Shown here piece after piece: positions 8,277-15,708 of a stretch of DNA of 47,097 nt. Each line of letters starts with the position of its first letter. Positions within the stretch are counted from its first letter, which is position 1. The stretch is taken from NCBI GenBank assembly GCA_947243845.1, contig CAMXIF010000023.1, forward strand, positions 1-47,097. The letters run 5' to 3'. Below the pieces are notes generated by a model, which worked only from the letters and a program-made list of their open reading frames with translations, did not search any database and had not been told where the DNA came from. The translations under genes and the position numbers were made by a program. Source of the DNA: an uncultured bacterium (lineage in GTDB: Bacteria; Bacillota; Clostridia; Lachnospirales; Lachnospiraceae).

Positions 8277-9188
8277 ATGAAGGCAAATGATGTTTACAGA
8301 AAAACCATTAAATTTGTATGGCTAAAACTTGCTCTGGGAGGGTGCGCCATCCTGTTTTCTATTGTGCTGGGACTGATCTTATTGGGAATTTCGGCATTAT
8401 CCCGCAATGAGACCATGATCGGGTTTTCGCTGATGATATGGCTTGGAGGGTCAGCAGGAGTCGTAGGCGTTACGCAATATTACATAGGCTACTTGCTGAA
8501 GGCGGGACATATAGCGGTGGTTACGCATCTGGTGAAGACAGGCAGCCTGCCCGAAGATCAGTTTGCGTATGGTAAGCAGGTCGTAAAGGAGAAGTTTGCA
8601 ACGGCAGCGGCATATTTTGCAGTGGATCGTCTGGTGTCAGGAGCGGTAAGGCAGATTAACGGAACACTGAATATTGTGGGCAGTTTTCTGGAAAAAATCC
8701 CCGGCATGGAGACTCTGGTTTCTTTGGCAAAGGCTTTTGTTGATATTGCGCTTGGAAACCTGGATGAATGCTGTATGGCATACACCTTTTATCATGCGGA
8801 TCAGTCGTCTTTTAAGAGTGCTGCGGACGGCGTAGTCATTTATTTTCAAAACTGGAAAAGTATTCTAAAGGACGCTCTTAAGACGGCAGTAATAGCTGTC
8901 ATCATTTCAGGTATCGCATGGTTTCTTTTAATGTTTGGTATAATCGGTATCCTGAGTGTTTTGGGCGTGCCCGGAATACTGGGGCTTTTGGCGGCGTTAG
9001 TGCTGACGGTCTTGATTATGATGATTGTTAAATCTTCCATAATGGACAGCTACACGATGGTATGCATGGTATGTTCCTATTTACAGGTTGCGCCGACTAC
9101 GGAAATCACGTTTGATCTGTACGACAAGCTGTGTAAGCTGTCTTCCAAATTTAAGAGTCTGTTACAGAAGGCAGGCGAAACAGTATAG
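8277..9188 (+). CDS. uncharacterised multi-pass membrane protein
   Basis: A 303-residue protein with hydrophobic segments at about 15-40, 47-75, 200-225 and 230-255. Between them lies a long amphipathic region carrying glycine-rich turns, and the C-terminal tail (DLYDKLCKLSSKFKSL) is soluble and helical. A strong AAGGAGGGG precedes the ATG. I do not recognise a functional family. Its divergent placement against an AgrA/AgrC-like pair makes it a candidate member of that regulon. Confidence 0.8.
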   Translation: MKANDVYRKTIKFVWLKLALGGCAILFSIVLGLILLGISALSRNETMIGFSLMIWLGGSAGVVGVTQYYIGYLLKAGHIAVVTHLVKTGSLPEDQFAYGKQVVKEKFATAAAYFAVDRLVSGAVRQINGTLNIVGSFLEKIPGMETLVSLAKAFVDIALGNLDECCMAYTFYHADQSSFKSAADGVVIYFQNWKSILKDALKTAVIAVIISGIAWFLLMFGIIGILSVLGVPGILGLLAALVLTVLIMMIVKSSIMDSYTMVCMVCSYLQVAPTTEITFDLYDKLCKLSSKFKSLLQKAGETV

Positions 9189-9205
9189 ATGTTATTTTGA
9201 ATCTG

Positions 9206-9234
9206 TTGACTTTTTCCCGGCTCAGACATAAACT
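9206..9234 (+). promoter_or_regulatory. candidate promoter of the AmmeMemoRadiSam operon
   Basis: TTGACT (9206-9211), 17-base spacer, TAAACT (9229-9234), about 50 bases before the first gene of the operon. Confidence 0.6.
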
Positions 9235-9285
9235 TTAATCAAACGAAGGGACATCTCGGAGCCATACAGACACAGGAGGATCATC

Positions 9286-10671
9286 ATGGGAATTTCAGCA
9301 GGATTCATGGTACCGCACCCGCCGCTCATCATACCCGATGTGGGCGGAGGTGAAGAAAAGAAGATTCAGAAGACAATCGATGCATATCAAAAGGCAGCGG
9401 AGATGATCGGTAATCTGCAGCCGGAGACGATTGTGCTTCTGTCCCCGCACCAGACTATGTATGCGGATTACTTCCACATATCGCCAGGGCAGGGTGCAAA
9501 GGGGGATTTTGGCCAGTTCCGTGCCAGGCGGACTTCCATGGAAGTCGCTTATGACACGGAATTTGTCCGTTTACTGTGCGAGAATGTGGAGGAGGCCGGT
9601 ATACAGGCGGGGACGCTGGGAGAACGAGATAAGAAGCTGGATCATGGCACCATGGTACCCTTGTATTTCGTGAACCAGTATTGGACAGGATACCACTTGG
9701 TAAGAGTCGGCTTATCGGGTCTGCCCTTGACGGCTCATTACCGTCTGGGACAGTGTATCAGAGAGACTGCACGGACTCTCGGACGGAACACTGTAGTGGT
9801 TGCCAGCGGTGACTTGTCCCATAAGCTGAAGGAGGACGGACCTTACGGTTATCAGGAGGAAGGGCCTGCCTATGATGCGCGGATTATGGATGTGATGGGC
9901 AGGGGCGCTTTTGGGGAACTGCTTTTATTTTCGGAAGATTTCTGCGAGAAAGCTGCGGAGTGTGGGCACCGCTCCTTTACCGTCATGGCAGGAGCATTTG
10001 ACCAGACCAGCGTGGAGGCAGAGCAGCTTTCGTATGAGGGGCCTTTCGGGGTAGGATATGGCGTCTGCGCCTTTCATCCCTGCGGTAATGATGAGACGCG
10101 GAATTTTCTGGAGCAGTACGAGGAAAAGGAGTTGCAGGAGCTTCGTGCCAGACGGGAACAGGAAGATCCTTATGTCAGGCTGGCAAGATACACCATCGAG
10201 GCGTTTGTAGGGACGGGTACATTCCCTGAGATGCCTCAGGAACTGCCGGAGGAATTATATCAAAACAGGGCGGGCGCGTTTGTATCCCTGAAAGAGGATG
10301 GAAGACTCAGAGGCTGTATTGGAACCATCCAGGCGGTCAGAGGATCTCTTGCGGAAGAGATCATGCACAATGCGGTCAGTGCCTGTTCGGAGGATCCTAG
10401 ATTTACGCCGGTGGAGGCCTGGGAGTTGGAGCGCCTGACAATCAGCGTTGATGTGTTGGGGGAGACGGAGAAAATTTCATCACCGGAAGAGTTGGATGTG
10501 ACCCGGTACGGCGTCATCGTGACTAAGGGCGCAAGGCGTGGGCTGTTGCTGCCGAATCTGGAGGGCGTGGACACGATAGAGCAGCAGATTGCCATAGCGA
10601 AGCAGAAAGCGGGAATCAAAGACCATGAGAATGTGGAACTGGAGCGTTTCGAAGTGATACGTCACCATTAA
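9286..10671 (+). CDS. AmmeMemoRadiSam system fused B (MEMO/LigB-like) and A (AMMECR1) protein
   Basis: A 461-residue two-domain protein. Residues 1 to about 270 form a MEMO/class III extradiol dioxygenase-like domain with metal-site motifs MVPHPPLI, SPHQTMY, HGTMVPLYF and SGDLSH. Residues from about 290 onward are an AMMECR1 domain with the hallmark GRLRGCIGT. These are components B and A of the AmmeMemoRadiSam set, often separate genes and here one polypeptide. The radical SAM component follows 59 bases downstream. The biochemical role was unsettled to my knowledge; a redox or radical modification is the usual guess. CAGGAGG ends close to the ATG. No signal peptide is present, so it is probably cytoplasmic. 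Confidence 0.93.
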   Translation: MGISAGFMVPHPPLIIPDVGGGEEKKIQKTIDAYQKAAEMIGNLQPETIVLLSPHQTMYADYFHISPGQGAKGDFGQFRARRTSMEVAYDTEFVRLLCENVEEAGIQAGTLGERDKKLDHGTMVPLYFVNQYWTGYHLVRVGLSGLPLTAHYRLGQCIRETARTLGRNTVVVASGDLSHKLKEDGPYGYQEEGPAYDARIMDVMGRGAFGELLLFSEDFCEKAAECGHRSFTVMAGAFDQTSVEAEQLSYEGPFGVGYGVCAFHPCGNDETRNFLEQYEEKELQELRARREQEDPYVRLARYTIEAFVGTGTFPEMPQELPEELYQNRAGAFVSLKEDGRLRGCIGTIQAVRGSLAEEIMHNAVSACSEDPRFTPVEAWELERLTISVDVLGETEKISSPEELDVTRYGVIVTKGARRGLLLPNLEGVDTIEQQIAIAKQKAGIKDHENVELERFEVIRHH

Positions 10672-10730
10672 AAGCCTGTTTGATATATGGCATTTCCGTA
10701 TTAATTTGAGATTTCGCATAAGCAGGAATC

Positions 10731-11582
10731 ATGAGGGATAGTGTGATGAAAACAATTTGTCAGGTATGTATGCATCACTGTGCGTTGGAGCCCGGACAGA
10801 CAGGGCTGTGCAGAGCCAGGAAAAACGAGGGCGGGGAGATTATCTGTGAAAATTACGGCTGGATTACTTCCCTGGCGCTGGATCCCATTGAAAAGAAGCC
10901 TCTGTATGATTTTTATCCGGGAAGCACGATATTGTCTGTGGGAAGCTATGGCTGTAATCTCCGATGCCCGTTCTGCCAGAATCATGAGATTTCCATGGCA
11001 GATGGAAGGCGCCTTGACGCGGAGAAAGTCTCTCCCGTACAACTTGCGGACCTGGCGTTTATGTGGAAGGAACAGAAAACGGCAGGGAACATCGGCATAG
11101 CCTATACCTATAATGAACCTCTGGTGGGCTGGGAGTTTGTCCGCGATACGGCCAGAATGGTGAGAGAATATGGCATGCAGAATGTGCTCGTGACGAATGG
11201 TACCGCCACCTTGGAGGTGCTTGAGGAGTTATTGCCCTGGATAGATGCCATGAACATTGACCTGAAGGGTTTTCGTGAGGAGTATTATCGGAAGATTGGC
11301 GGAGATTTGGAGACGGTTAAGGCCTTTATTGCGAGAGCGGTGGAAAGCTGCCATGTGGAACTGACTACGCTGATCGTGCCGGGGGAAAACGATTCTCTGG
11401 AGGATATGGAAGCGCAGGCCAAATGGATTGCCGGCTTATGTCCGGCAGTCCCTCTCCATATCACCCGATTTTTCCCGCGGTATCATATGAAGGACAAGGA
11501 AGCTACGGACGTGGAGCAGCTATACCGCCTTCAAAGGACTGCCGGGAAGTATTTGGAAAAGGTGTATGTGGGGAATGTGTGA
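10731..11582 (+). CDS. amrS: AmmeMemoRadiSam system radical SAM enzyme
   Basis: Radical SAM partner of the fused B-A protein, 283 residues. It has an N-terminal cysteine-rich segment (CQVCMHHC, then GLCRAR), the cluster motif GCNLRCPFCQNHE (CX3CX2C), and IAYTYNEPLVGWEF, typical of the pyruvate-formate-lyase-activase-like branch. ATG 10731 has a close CAGGA. ATG 10746 (MKTICQVC) is a good alternative with GAGGGA upstream and matches the compact N-terminus expected for the family. The stop codon overlaps the ATG of a truncated remnant by one base. Function presumably depends on the upstream protein. Confidence 0.93.
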   Translation: MRDSVMKTICQVCMHHCALEPGQTGLCRARKNEGGEIICENYGWITSLALDPIEKKPLYDFYPGSTILSVGSYGCNLRCPFCQNHEISMADGRRLDAEKVSPVQLADLAFMWKEQKTAGNIGIAYTYNEPLVGWEFVRDTARMVREYGMQNVLVTNGTATLEVLEELLPWIDAMNIDLKGFREEYYRKIGGDLETVKAFIARAVESCHVELTTLIVPGENDSLEDMEAQAKWIAGLCPAVPLHITRFFPRYHMKDKEATDVEQLYRLQRTAGKYLEKVYVGNV

Positions 11583-11713
11583 TGGAGGAAAGCAAAATGA
11601 AAACAGAAATGACGAACAGGCAGCGCAGGGATGCGGGCATGGCTATATGTTATAAGCTGCCGGAGTGCTCCGGCAGCTTAGGGTCTATTTACCGTATTCT
11701 TCTGTCAATATAG
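11582..11713 (+). pseudogene. truncated remnant, possibly sugar O-acetyltransferase N-terminus
   Basis: ATG 11582 overlaps the amrS stop (TGATG) and encodes MEESKMKTEMTNRQRRDAGM, then departs into the terminator-like hairpin sequence and stops after 43 codons. The TNRQRRDAGMA segment resembles the beginning of maltose/galactoside O-acetyltransferases, which are about 190-210 residues long. Everything after about residue 20 appears to be lost. The translational-coupling arrangement suggests an ancestral third operon gene. The family assignment rests on a short motif from memory. Confidence 0.45.
11654..11679. terminator. bidirectional hairpin between amrS operon and minus-strand kinase-like gene
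   Basis: AAGCTGCCGGAG and CTCCGGCAGCTT form a perfect 12-bp stem around TG. It stands between convergent transcription units. Neither side has a strong T-run, so termination strength is uncertain. Confidence 0.65.
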
Positions 11714-12282
11714 TCCGTCAGCAGTTTCACGGATCCGTCAATTCCCAGTTTACTGCTGTTTAAGGAGACATCGTAATTTCTGCAATCTCCCCACTTTCCG
11801 ACACAGAAGCTGTTGTGGTAACGTCTGCGGCTCATATCCTTTTCGCGGATTTTTTTGACAGCCTCACTTTCCGTCAGATGATACAAACGCATAATCCGTT
11901 CGGTTCTTTTATCGCGGTCTGCAAGAATGAAAATAGAGATCATACTGTCATACTGTTTCAGGATTGTTTCACTGCACCGTCCCACAATCACAAAGGATTC
12001 TCCGGAGTCAGCCTTATCCCGCAGGTAATCAAACTGAAGATATAGCATATTTTCCTCCGGTGAACTGCTGTATCCTCTTACCGTTCTGGAAGACAAAGGA
12101 TTTTTATGTTTCTCATCCAGGTCTTTTAAATGATCCATATTGACGTTCTTTTTTGTAGCAATCTCATCGAGTAGATTGTGGTCAAGCAGTTGAATGCTAT
12201 AATGCTTTGCCAGTTTCTCTGCTATTTCGTGACCACCGCTGCCATATTCTCTTCCAACGGAAATGATCAATTGTTTTTCCAT
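11689..12282 (-). CDS. cytidylate kinase-like family protein
   Basis: P-loop kinase-like protein of 197 residues resembling cytidylate kinase. The N-terminal IISVGREYGSGGHEIAEKLA replaces the usual Walker A region, and central residues include SFVIVGRCSE and the LID-like region KDMSRRRYHN. Such proteins are common in Clostridia alongside a genuine Cmk, and their substrate is not established. ATG 12282 follows GGGGAGG by eight bases. The GTG three codons earlier overlaps that ribosome binding site. It lies 15 bases after the stop of the permease gene in the same operon, which hints at a role linked to the transported solute. Confidence 0.85.
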   Translation of the reverse strand: MEKQLIISVGREYGSGGHEIAEKLAKHYSIQLLDHNLLDEIATKKNVNMDHLKDLDEKHKNPLSSRTVRGYSSSPEENMLYLQFDYLRDKADSGESFVIVGRCSETILKQYDSMISIFILADRDKRTERIMRLYHLTESEAVKKIREKDMSRRRYHNSFCVGKWGDCRNYDVSLNSSKLGIDGSVKLLTDYIDRRIR

Positions 12283-12297
12283 CTGTTTCACCTCCCC

Positions 12298-13653
12298 TTA
12301 TAAATATCGAATATAAATCAAAAGCATAGACAACAGGACAACAATAACGGTTGCCGGCATCATTTTTCTGCAGTAAATCCCCCATTTTATCACATAGCCT
12401 TCCCTTGAGGCGGTAGCAACGCCGACAACATTTGCCGATGCGCCTATAGGGGTGGCGCTTCCGCCGATGTCTGTTCCCATTGCCAGAGTCCAGGAAAGCA
12501 TGGACAGATCAACGCCATATGCGGCTGACAGACTTTTTATAATCGGTATCATTGTAGTTGCAAACGGGATATTATCCACAAATGCGCTGACAATGGCCGA
12601 TAACCAAATGATAATCGCAACCATGACCATGACATTGCCGCCGCTGATCCTGCCGATAAATCCGGCCATGATTTCCAGGATTCCTGTCTGCTCCAGTCCG
12701 CCGATTACAACAAAGAGACCAATGAAAAACAGCAGCGTTTTATAGTCCACTTTTTTTAATAACAATATGGCATACTTCCACGAGGTTATCAGGGTTGCAA
12801 TGGCAACAAGACAGCCGATTGTAGAAACGGTAAGTCCCGTCTGGGCATGGGTTACCAGCAGGACGACTGCAGTAGCAAAGATAACGCAGCTTACGGCAAA
12901 GCCCTTCTTATCAGTGATTGTGGATTCCGGGCTTGGCAGGCTGCTGTAATCCACTGGCTTTGTCATATCTGCCCTAAGTTCCTTGCGGAATATCAGATAA
13001 AAGTATATCAGTACCGCAATCAGGCAGATGCCTGCGATCACTCCGGTATTTGTCACAAAATCTGTAAAAGAATAGCCCAGCGAAGTACCGATAATAATAT
13101 TGGGCGGATCTCCGCACATGGTAGCCGAACCACCAAGATTTGCGCAGAAAATTTCGGATAAAATCATGGGGATTGGATTGAATTTCAAAAGCTGTGAAAG
13201 TTCAATCGTTACGGCGGCCAAAAACAGAATTACGGTAATACTGTCAATGAACATCGCCAGTATGGTTGATAAGATCATAAAGGTGATAAACAGTGGTATC
13301 ACCTGATAATGGACGAGTTTGGCAATACGCATACAGAGCCATCTGAAAAAACCAACTCGTGCCATTCCTTCTACCATGACCATCATCCCAAAGATAAACA
13401 GGATTGTCTCCCAGTTGATGCCGGTACTGCTTCCCGATGTCTCCCCGGAAAGATACCAGAATTCAATCGTAAAAACGCTTTTGAGATTCAGAGTCTCAAG
13501 TATTGCTGTCATGCTGTGCATTCCAATACCAAAAACAAAAATGACCGTAAACAGTGCACAAACAAGCGAAACAACGTGTCTCCCCACAATTTCGGTCACA
13601 ATAAAAATAAACATTGCAATAAAGATGATTACTGCAACAACCTGTGCCAACAT
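12298..13653 (-). CDS. ArsB/NhaD/SLC13-type ion transporter
   Basis: Inner-membrane permease of 451 residues with about eleven hydrophobic segments. The signature ANLGGSATMCGDPPNIIIGT near residue 165 and the repeat-related GTDIGGSATPIGASANVVGV near 400 are typical of the ArsB/NhaD/citrate-transporter superfamily, with two inverted halves. The substrate cannot be assigned (arsenite, sodium/proton exchange or an organic anion). No ars regulator or reductase is nearby, which argues against arsenic resistance. AGAAGGGA precedes the ATG. It is transcribed together with the kinase-like gene. Confidence 0.88.
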   Translation of the reverse strand: MLAQVVAVIIFIAMFIFIVTEIVGRHVVSLVCALFTVIFVFGIGMHSMTAILETLNLKSVFTIEFWYLSGETSGSSTGINWETILFIFGMMVMVEGMARVGFFRWLCMRIAKLVHYQVIPLFITFMILSTILAMFIDSITVILFLAAVTIELSQLLKFNPIPMILSEIFCANLGGSATMCGDPPNIIIGTSLGYSFTDFVTNTGVIAGICLIAVLIYFYLIFRKELRADMTKPVDYSSLPSPESTITDKKGFAVSCVIFATAVVLLVTHAQTGLTVSTIGCLVAIATLITSWKYAILLLKKVDYKTLLFFIGLFVVIGGLEQTGILEIMAGFIGRISGGNVMVMVAIIIWLSAIVSAFVDNIPFATTMIPIIKSLSAAYGVDLSMLSWTLAMGTDIGGSATPIGASANVVGVATASREGYVIKWGIYCRKMMPATVIVVLLSMLLIYIRYL

Positions 13654-13668
13654 ATAGTTCCCTTCTTT

Positions 13669-13719
13669 CTAAAACTGTTATTAAGTTATACATTTCTCCT
13701 TTTCATAATACAGTTTTAG
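13669..13719. repeat. long inverted repeat upstream of the permease gene
   Basis: CTAAAACTGT (13669-13678) and ACAGTTTTAG (13710-13719) are perfect complements, extended by ATTA/TAAT with a one-base bulge. The right arm includes the stop codon of the minus-strand gene at 13716. The loop carries on the minus strand an excellent AAAAGGAGAAATG. It could be a 3' hairpin of the upstream gene, an operator, or a structure controlling the permease leader. Confidence 0.6.
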
Positions 13720-14180
13720 ATGCGCTTCTTCCCATCTGACTGATAGACGTATTCCGTAATCAGCTCATTTTGGGTGCGATAGAATAAATATGTTGCTGCA
13801 TGGTGTATGCAGGATTTTTCCTGTGCGATAGCGCCAAGTCCGGAGCAGTGTAAATAGAGGAACTCAACGACTTCCCGGTAACGCTGCTGGTATTTGGTCC
13901 GTGATTGAGCGGCTGTATTATGTACAGCAGGTGATTCTGTGGTACATATGGCATCGTGATTGATATCTGAGTGGAGTGGGGCAAGACTTGCAGTCATTTT
14001 TCCTGTCAAGTCGTACGCAAAGAAATCTTCTGCCGGGACTGCATCCACATACATTCCCGCGAAGAACAGAGAAATTGCTAAAAGTATACTGATTATCCTG
14101 TGTATCTTCTTATCCATCCTCTTATGACTCATGCTTATGCTATGACACTGTTTTGATAATTGGGATTCCTTTAATAACAT
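13716..14180 (-). CDS. small membrane-anchored or exported protein of unknown function
   Basis: Up to 154 residues. A basic stretch (MDKKIHR) followed by a hydrophobic core IISILLAISLFFAG forms a signal peptide or anchor beginning at about residue 22, so translation may really start at an internal ATG (14132 or 14117). None of the candidate starts has a clear ribosome binding site. The remainder has scattered Cys/His (ICTTESP, LHCSGLG, SCIHH) and a C-terminal EYVYQSDGKK. I do not recognise the family. It has its own extended -10 promoter candidate and may be followed by the permease operon. Confidence 0.6.
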   Translation of the reverse strand: MLLKESQLSKQCHSISMSHKRMDKKIHRIISILLAISLFFAGMYVDAVPAEDFFAYDLTGKMTASLAPLHSDINHDAICTTESPAVHNTAAQSRTKYQQRYREVVEFLYLHCSGLGAIAQEKSCIHHAATYLFYRTQNELITEYVYQSDGKKRI

Positions 14181-14212
14181 AGTTTGGCATAAAGCTATCT
14201 TAAGCCGCTGGT

Positions 14213-14221
14213 ATTATATCA
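14213..14221 (-). promoter_or_regulatory. extended -10 promoter candidate for the small membrane protein
   Basis: On the minus strand the sequence reads TGATATAAT. The predicted initiation point lies about 26 bases before the most upstream start codon of the gene at 13716-14180. The -35 is poor. Confidence 0.45.
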
Positions 14222-14326
14222 TACTTTTATTTTTAGGGAAAGATTAATTTTATTATATGGAGAATGCGGAAATTGGTCCGTAAGATTTTTGAGTAAAGAG
14301 TGTCACATTTTCATACCACTATGTGT

Positions 14327-14356
14327 TTTACTTATGAAGAGGATTCTTGGTACAAT
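14327..14356 (+). promoter_or_regulatory. candidate promoter of the ECF sigma operon
   Basis: TTTACT (14327-14332) and TACAAT (14351-14356) with an 18-base spacer, about 40 bases before the sigma gene. An autoregulated ECF-type promoter may also exist, but I cannot define its elements. Confidence 0.35.
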
Positions 14357-14397
14357 AGAAAGCAGAAGAAAAGAAAGGGACGCCCGAAGGCGGTAAC

Positions 14398-14895
14398 ATG
14401 TTGGAGAAAAGAACAGACAGCCCGAATCAGAGCGTGGAGGAGGTTTTTCAGGAATATGGCAATATGCTTTACCGGATTGCCTTTGTGATGATGAAGAACG
14501 CTTTTGACGCTGAGGATGTCGTGCAGGATACATTGATTAAATATATGGAGCATACGGAGGGCGGGAAGACGTTTGAGACGGAGGAGCACCGGAAGGCATG
14601 GCTGATCCGAGTGGATATCAACCTTTGCAAAAACAGGCTGCGTTTTTATAAGAATCACCCGAAAATCGGGATGGAGCAGCTTTCCCGATATTATGAGGAA
14701 AAGGAAGATACGAGACTGATGGACAGCCTTTTGCTTCTGCCCGCCAATTACAGGGAGGTGCTGCTCTTGCACTATGTGGAGGGGTATCAGGGAAAGGAGA
14801 TTGCCGGGATGCTCAAACTGTCGGAAGCCACGGTCAGGAAGCGGCTGGAGAGAGGACGGGGAAAGCTGCGGGGAATTCTGGAAGAGACAGAGTAA
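14398..14895 (+). CDS. ECF-type sigma-70 family RNA polymerase sigma factor
   Basis: Sigma factor of 165 residues with region 2 at about 14-80 (YRIAFVMMKNAFDAEDVVQDT) and region 4 at about 108-160 (LPANYREVLLLHYVEGYQGKEIAGML, then a helix-turn-helix with SEATVRKRLERGR). Length and the absence of regions 1 and 3 place it in the ECF group. AAGGCGG lies just upstream of the ATG. The next gene, after 101 bases, is a single-pass membrane protein that probably acts as its anti-sigma, followed by two FtsX-like permeases. The inducing signal is presumably envelope-related, by analogy with similar loci. Confidence 0.92.
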   Translation: MLEKRTDSPNQSVEEVFQEYGNMLYRIAFVMMKNAFDAEDVVQDTLIKYMEHTEGGKTFETEEHRKAWLIRVDINLCKNRLRFYKNHPKIGMEQLSRYYEEKEDTRLMDSLLLLPANYREVLLLHYVEGYQGKEIAGMLKLSEATVRKRLERGRGKLRGILEETE

Positions 14896-14996
14896 CGGAT
14901 AGAGACATTGGCTGCGGCGGGCAAAAATGCGGGAACTGAGCAAACTGTGGTCAAACGGAATAACGGACGGCATGTTTGGGAAAGGAGAAGCGTGTC

Positions 14997-15707
14997 ATGG
15001 AAGATAAGAAATGGAATGAGGAAGAGATGATAGAGAAGGAGCACAACGTTTGGGAGGAGGATGTGGAGAGCCGACTGCATGCGGCAGTCCATAGGATTGT
15101 GCCGGATGAACCGGCCAGGGAACGTATCATAGAGGGCGTGAAGGCGGGAAAACGAAACAGGAGGAGACTGGCGCCCAGAGTCCCGGCGGCAGTGCTCGCG
15201 GTCTGTCTGCTCCTTTCCCTGCTGTGTTTTGCAAGACCGGGATTTGTCGGGGAAGAGGTGGTGGTGTATGCGGCCACGGAGGAATACGGCTGGCAGAAAC
15301 TTATGGAGGGAGAGCGGATTCTGTTGAAAAAGCAGCCCTACGACACAACTGAAGGGGGTGACAGCATGGAACATTTAGATAATATGGAGCAGGCTTATTA
15401 TCCTTATAAATGTACGTTTCGACTGGAACTGCCGGAGAACTATCTTTACGACAGACAGTTTATTACGCTCAGGGACGATTTTATCACAGAAAGGGGCGGT
15501 ATCATTGAGTGGAAGGTGGCGCAGGATCGACCGGAGGATACGGGCCGAATCTCGCAGGGAAATCTATCACTCTGGATCGTGAATGAGAAGCGGGAACGGA
15601 TAGCAGCGATGGAAGTGGAGTTGACCAAGGAGAATGGAGAGTGCTATGCCGAACTGAAATGCGTATGGGAAAGTGAGGCGTACAGGAAAAGAAAAGTAAG
15701 ACGCTGA
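14997..15707 (+). CDS. probable membrane-bound anti-sigma factor
   Basis: A 236-residue protein whose N-terminal ~55 residues are charged and helical (cytoplasmic, sigma-binding by position). A single membrane span (about 60-80, VPAAVLAVCLLLSLLCF) is followed by an extracellular beta-rich domain of about 150 residues. This topology and the place right after an ECF sigma gene support an anti-sigma role, although no zinc-finger HxxxCxxC motif is present. AAAGGAGAAG precedes ATG 14997. A TTG seven codons earlier overlaps the ribosome binding site and is not used. Confidence 0.7.
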   Translation: MEDKKWNEEEMIEKEHNVWEEDVESRLHAAVHRIVPDEPARERIIEGVKAGKRNRRRLAPRVPAAVLAVCLLLSLLCFARPGFVGEEVVVYAATEEYGWQKLMEGERILLKKQPYDTTEGGDSMEHLDNMEQAYYPYKCTFRLELPENYLYDRQFITLRDDFITERGGIIEWKVAQDRPEDTGRISQGNLSLWIVNEKRERIAAMEVELTKENGECYAELKCVWESEAYRKRKVRR

Positions 15708-15708
15708 C

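Noticed and set aside
12298..13653. Arsenite resistance pump ArsB
   Set aside because: No arsR, arsC, arsA or arsD gene is near, and the superfamily motif also fits other ion transporters.
13496..13693. Minus-strand frame starting MYNLITVLERREL with an excellent ribosome binding site
   Set aside because: After the first ~15 codons it only re-reads the permease gene out of frame with a Cys-rich, unlikely protein. It is kept only as a possible leader peptide in the findings.
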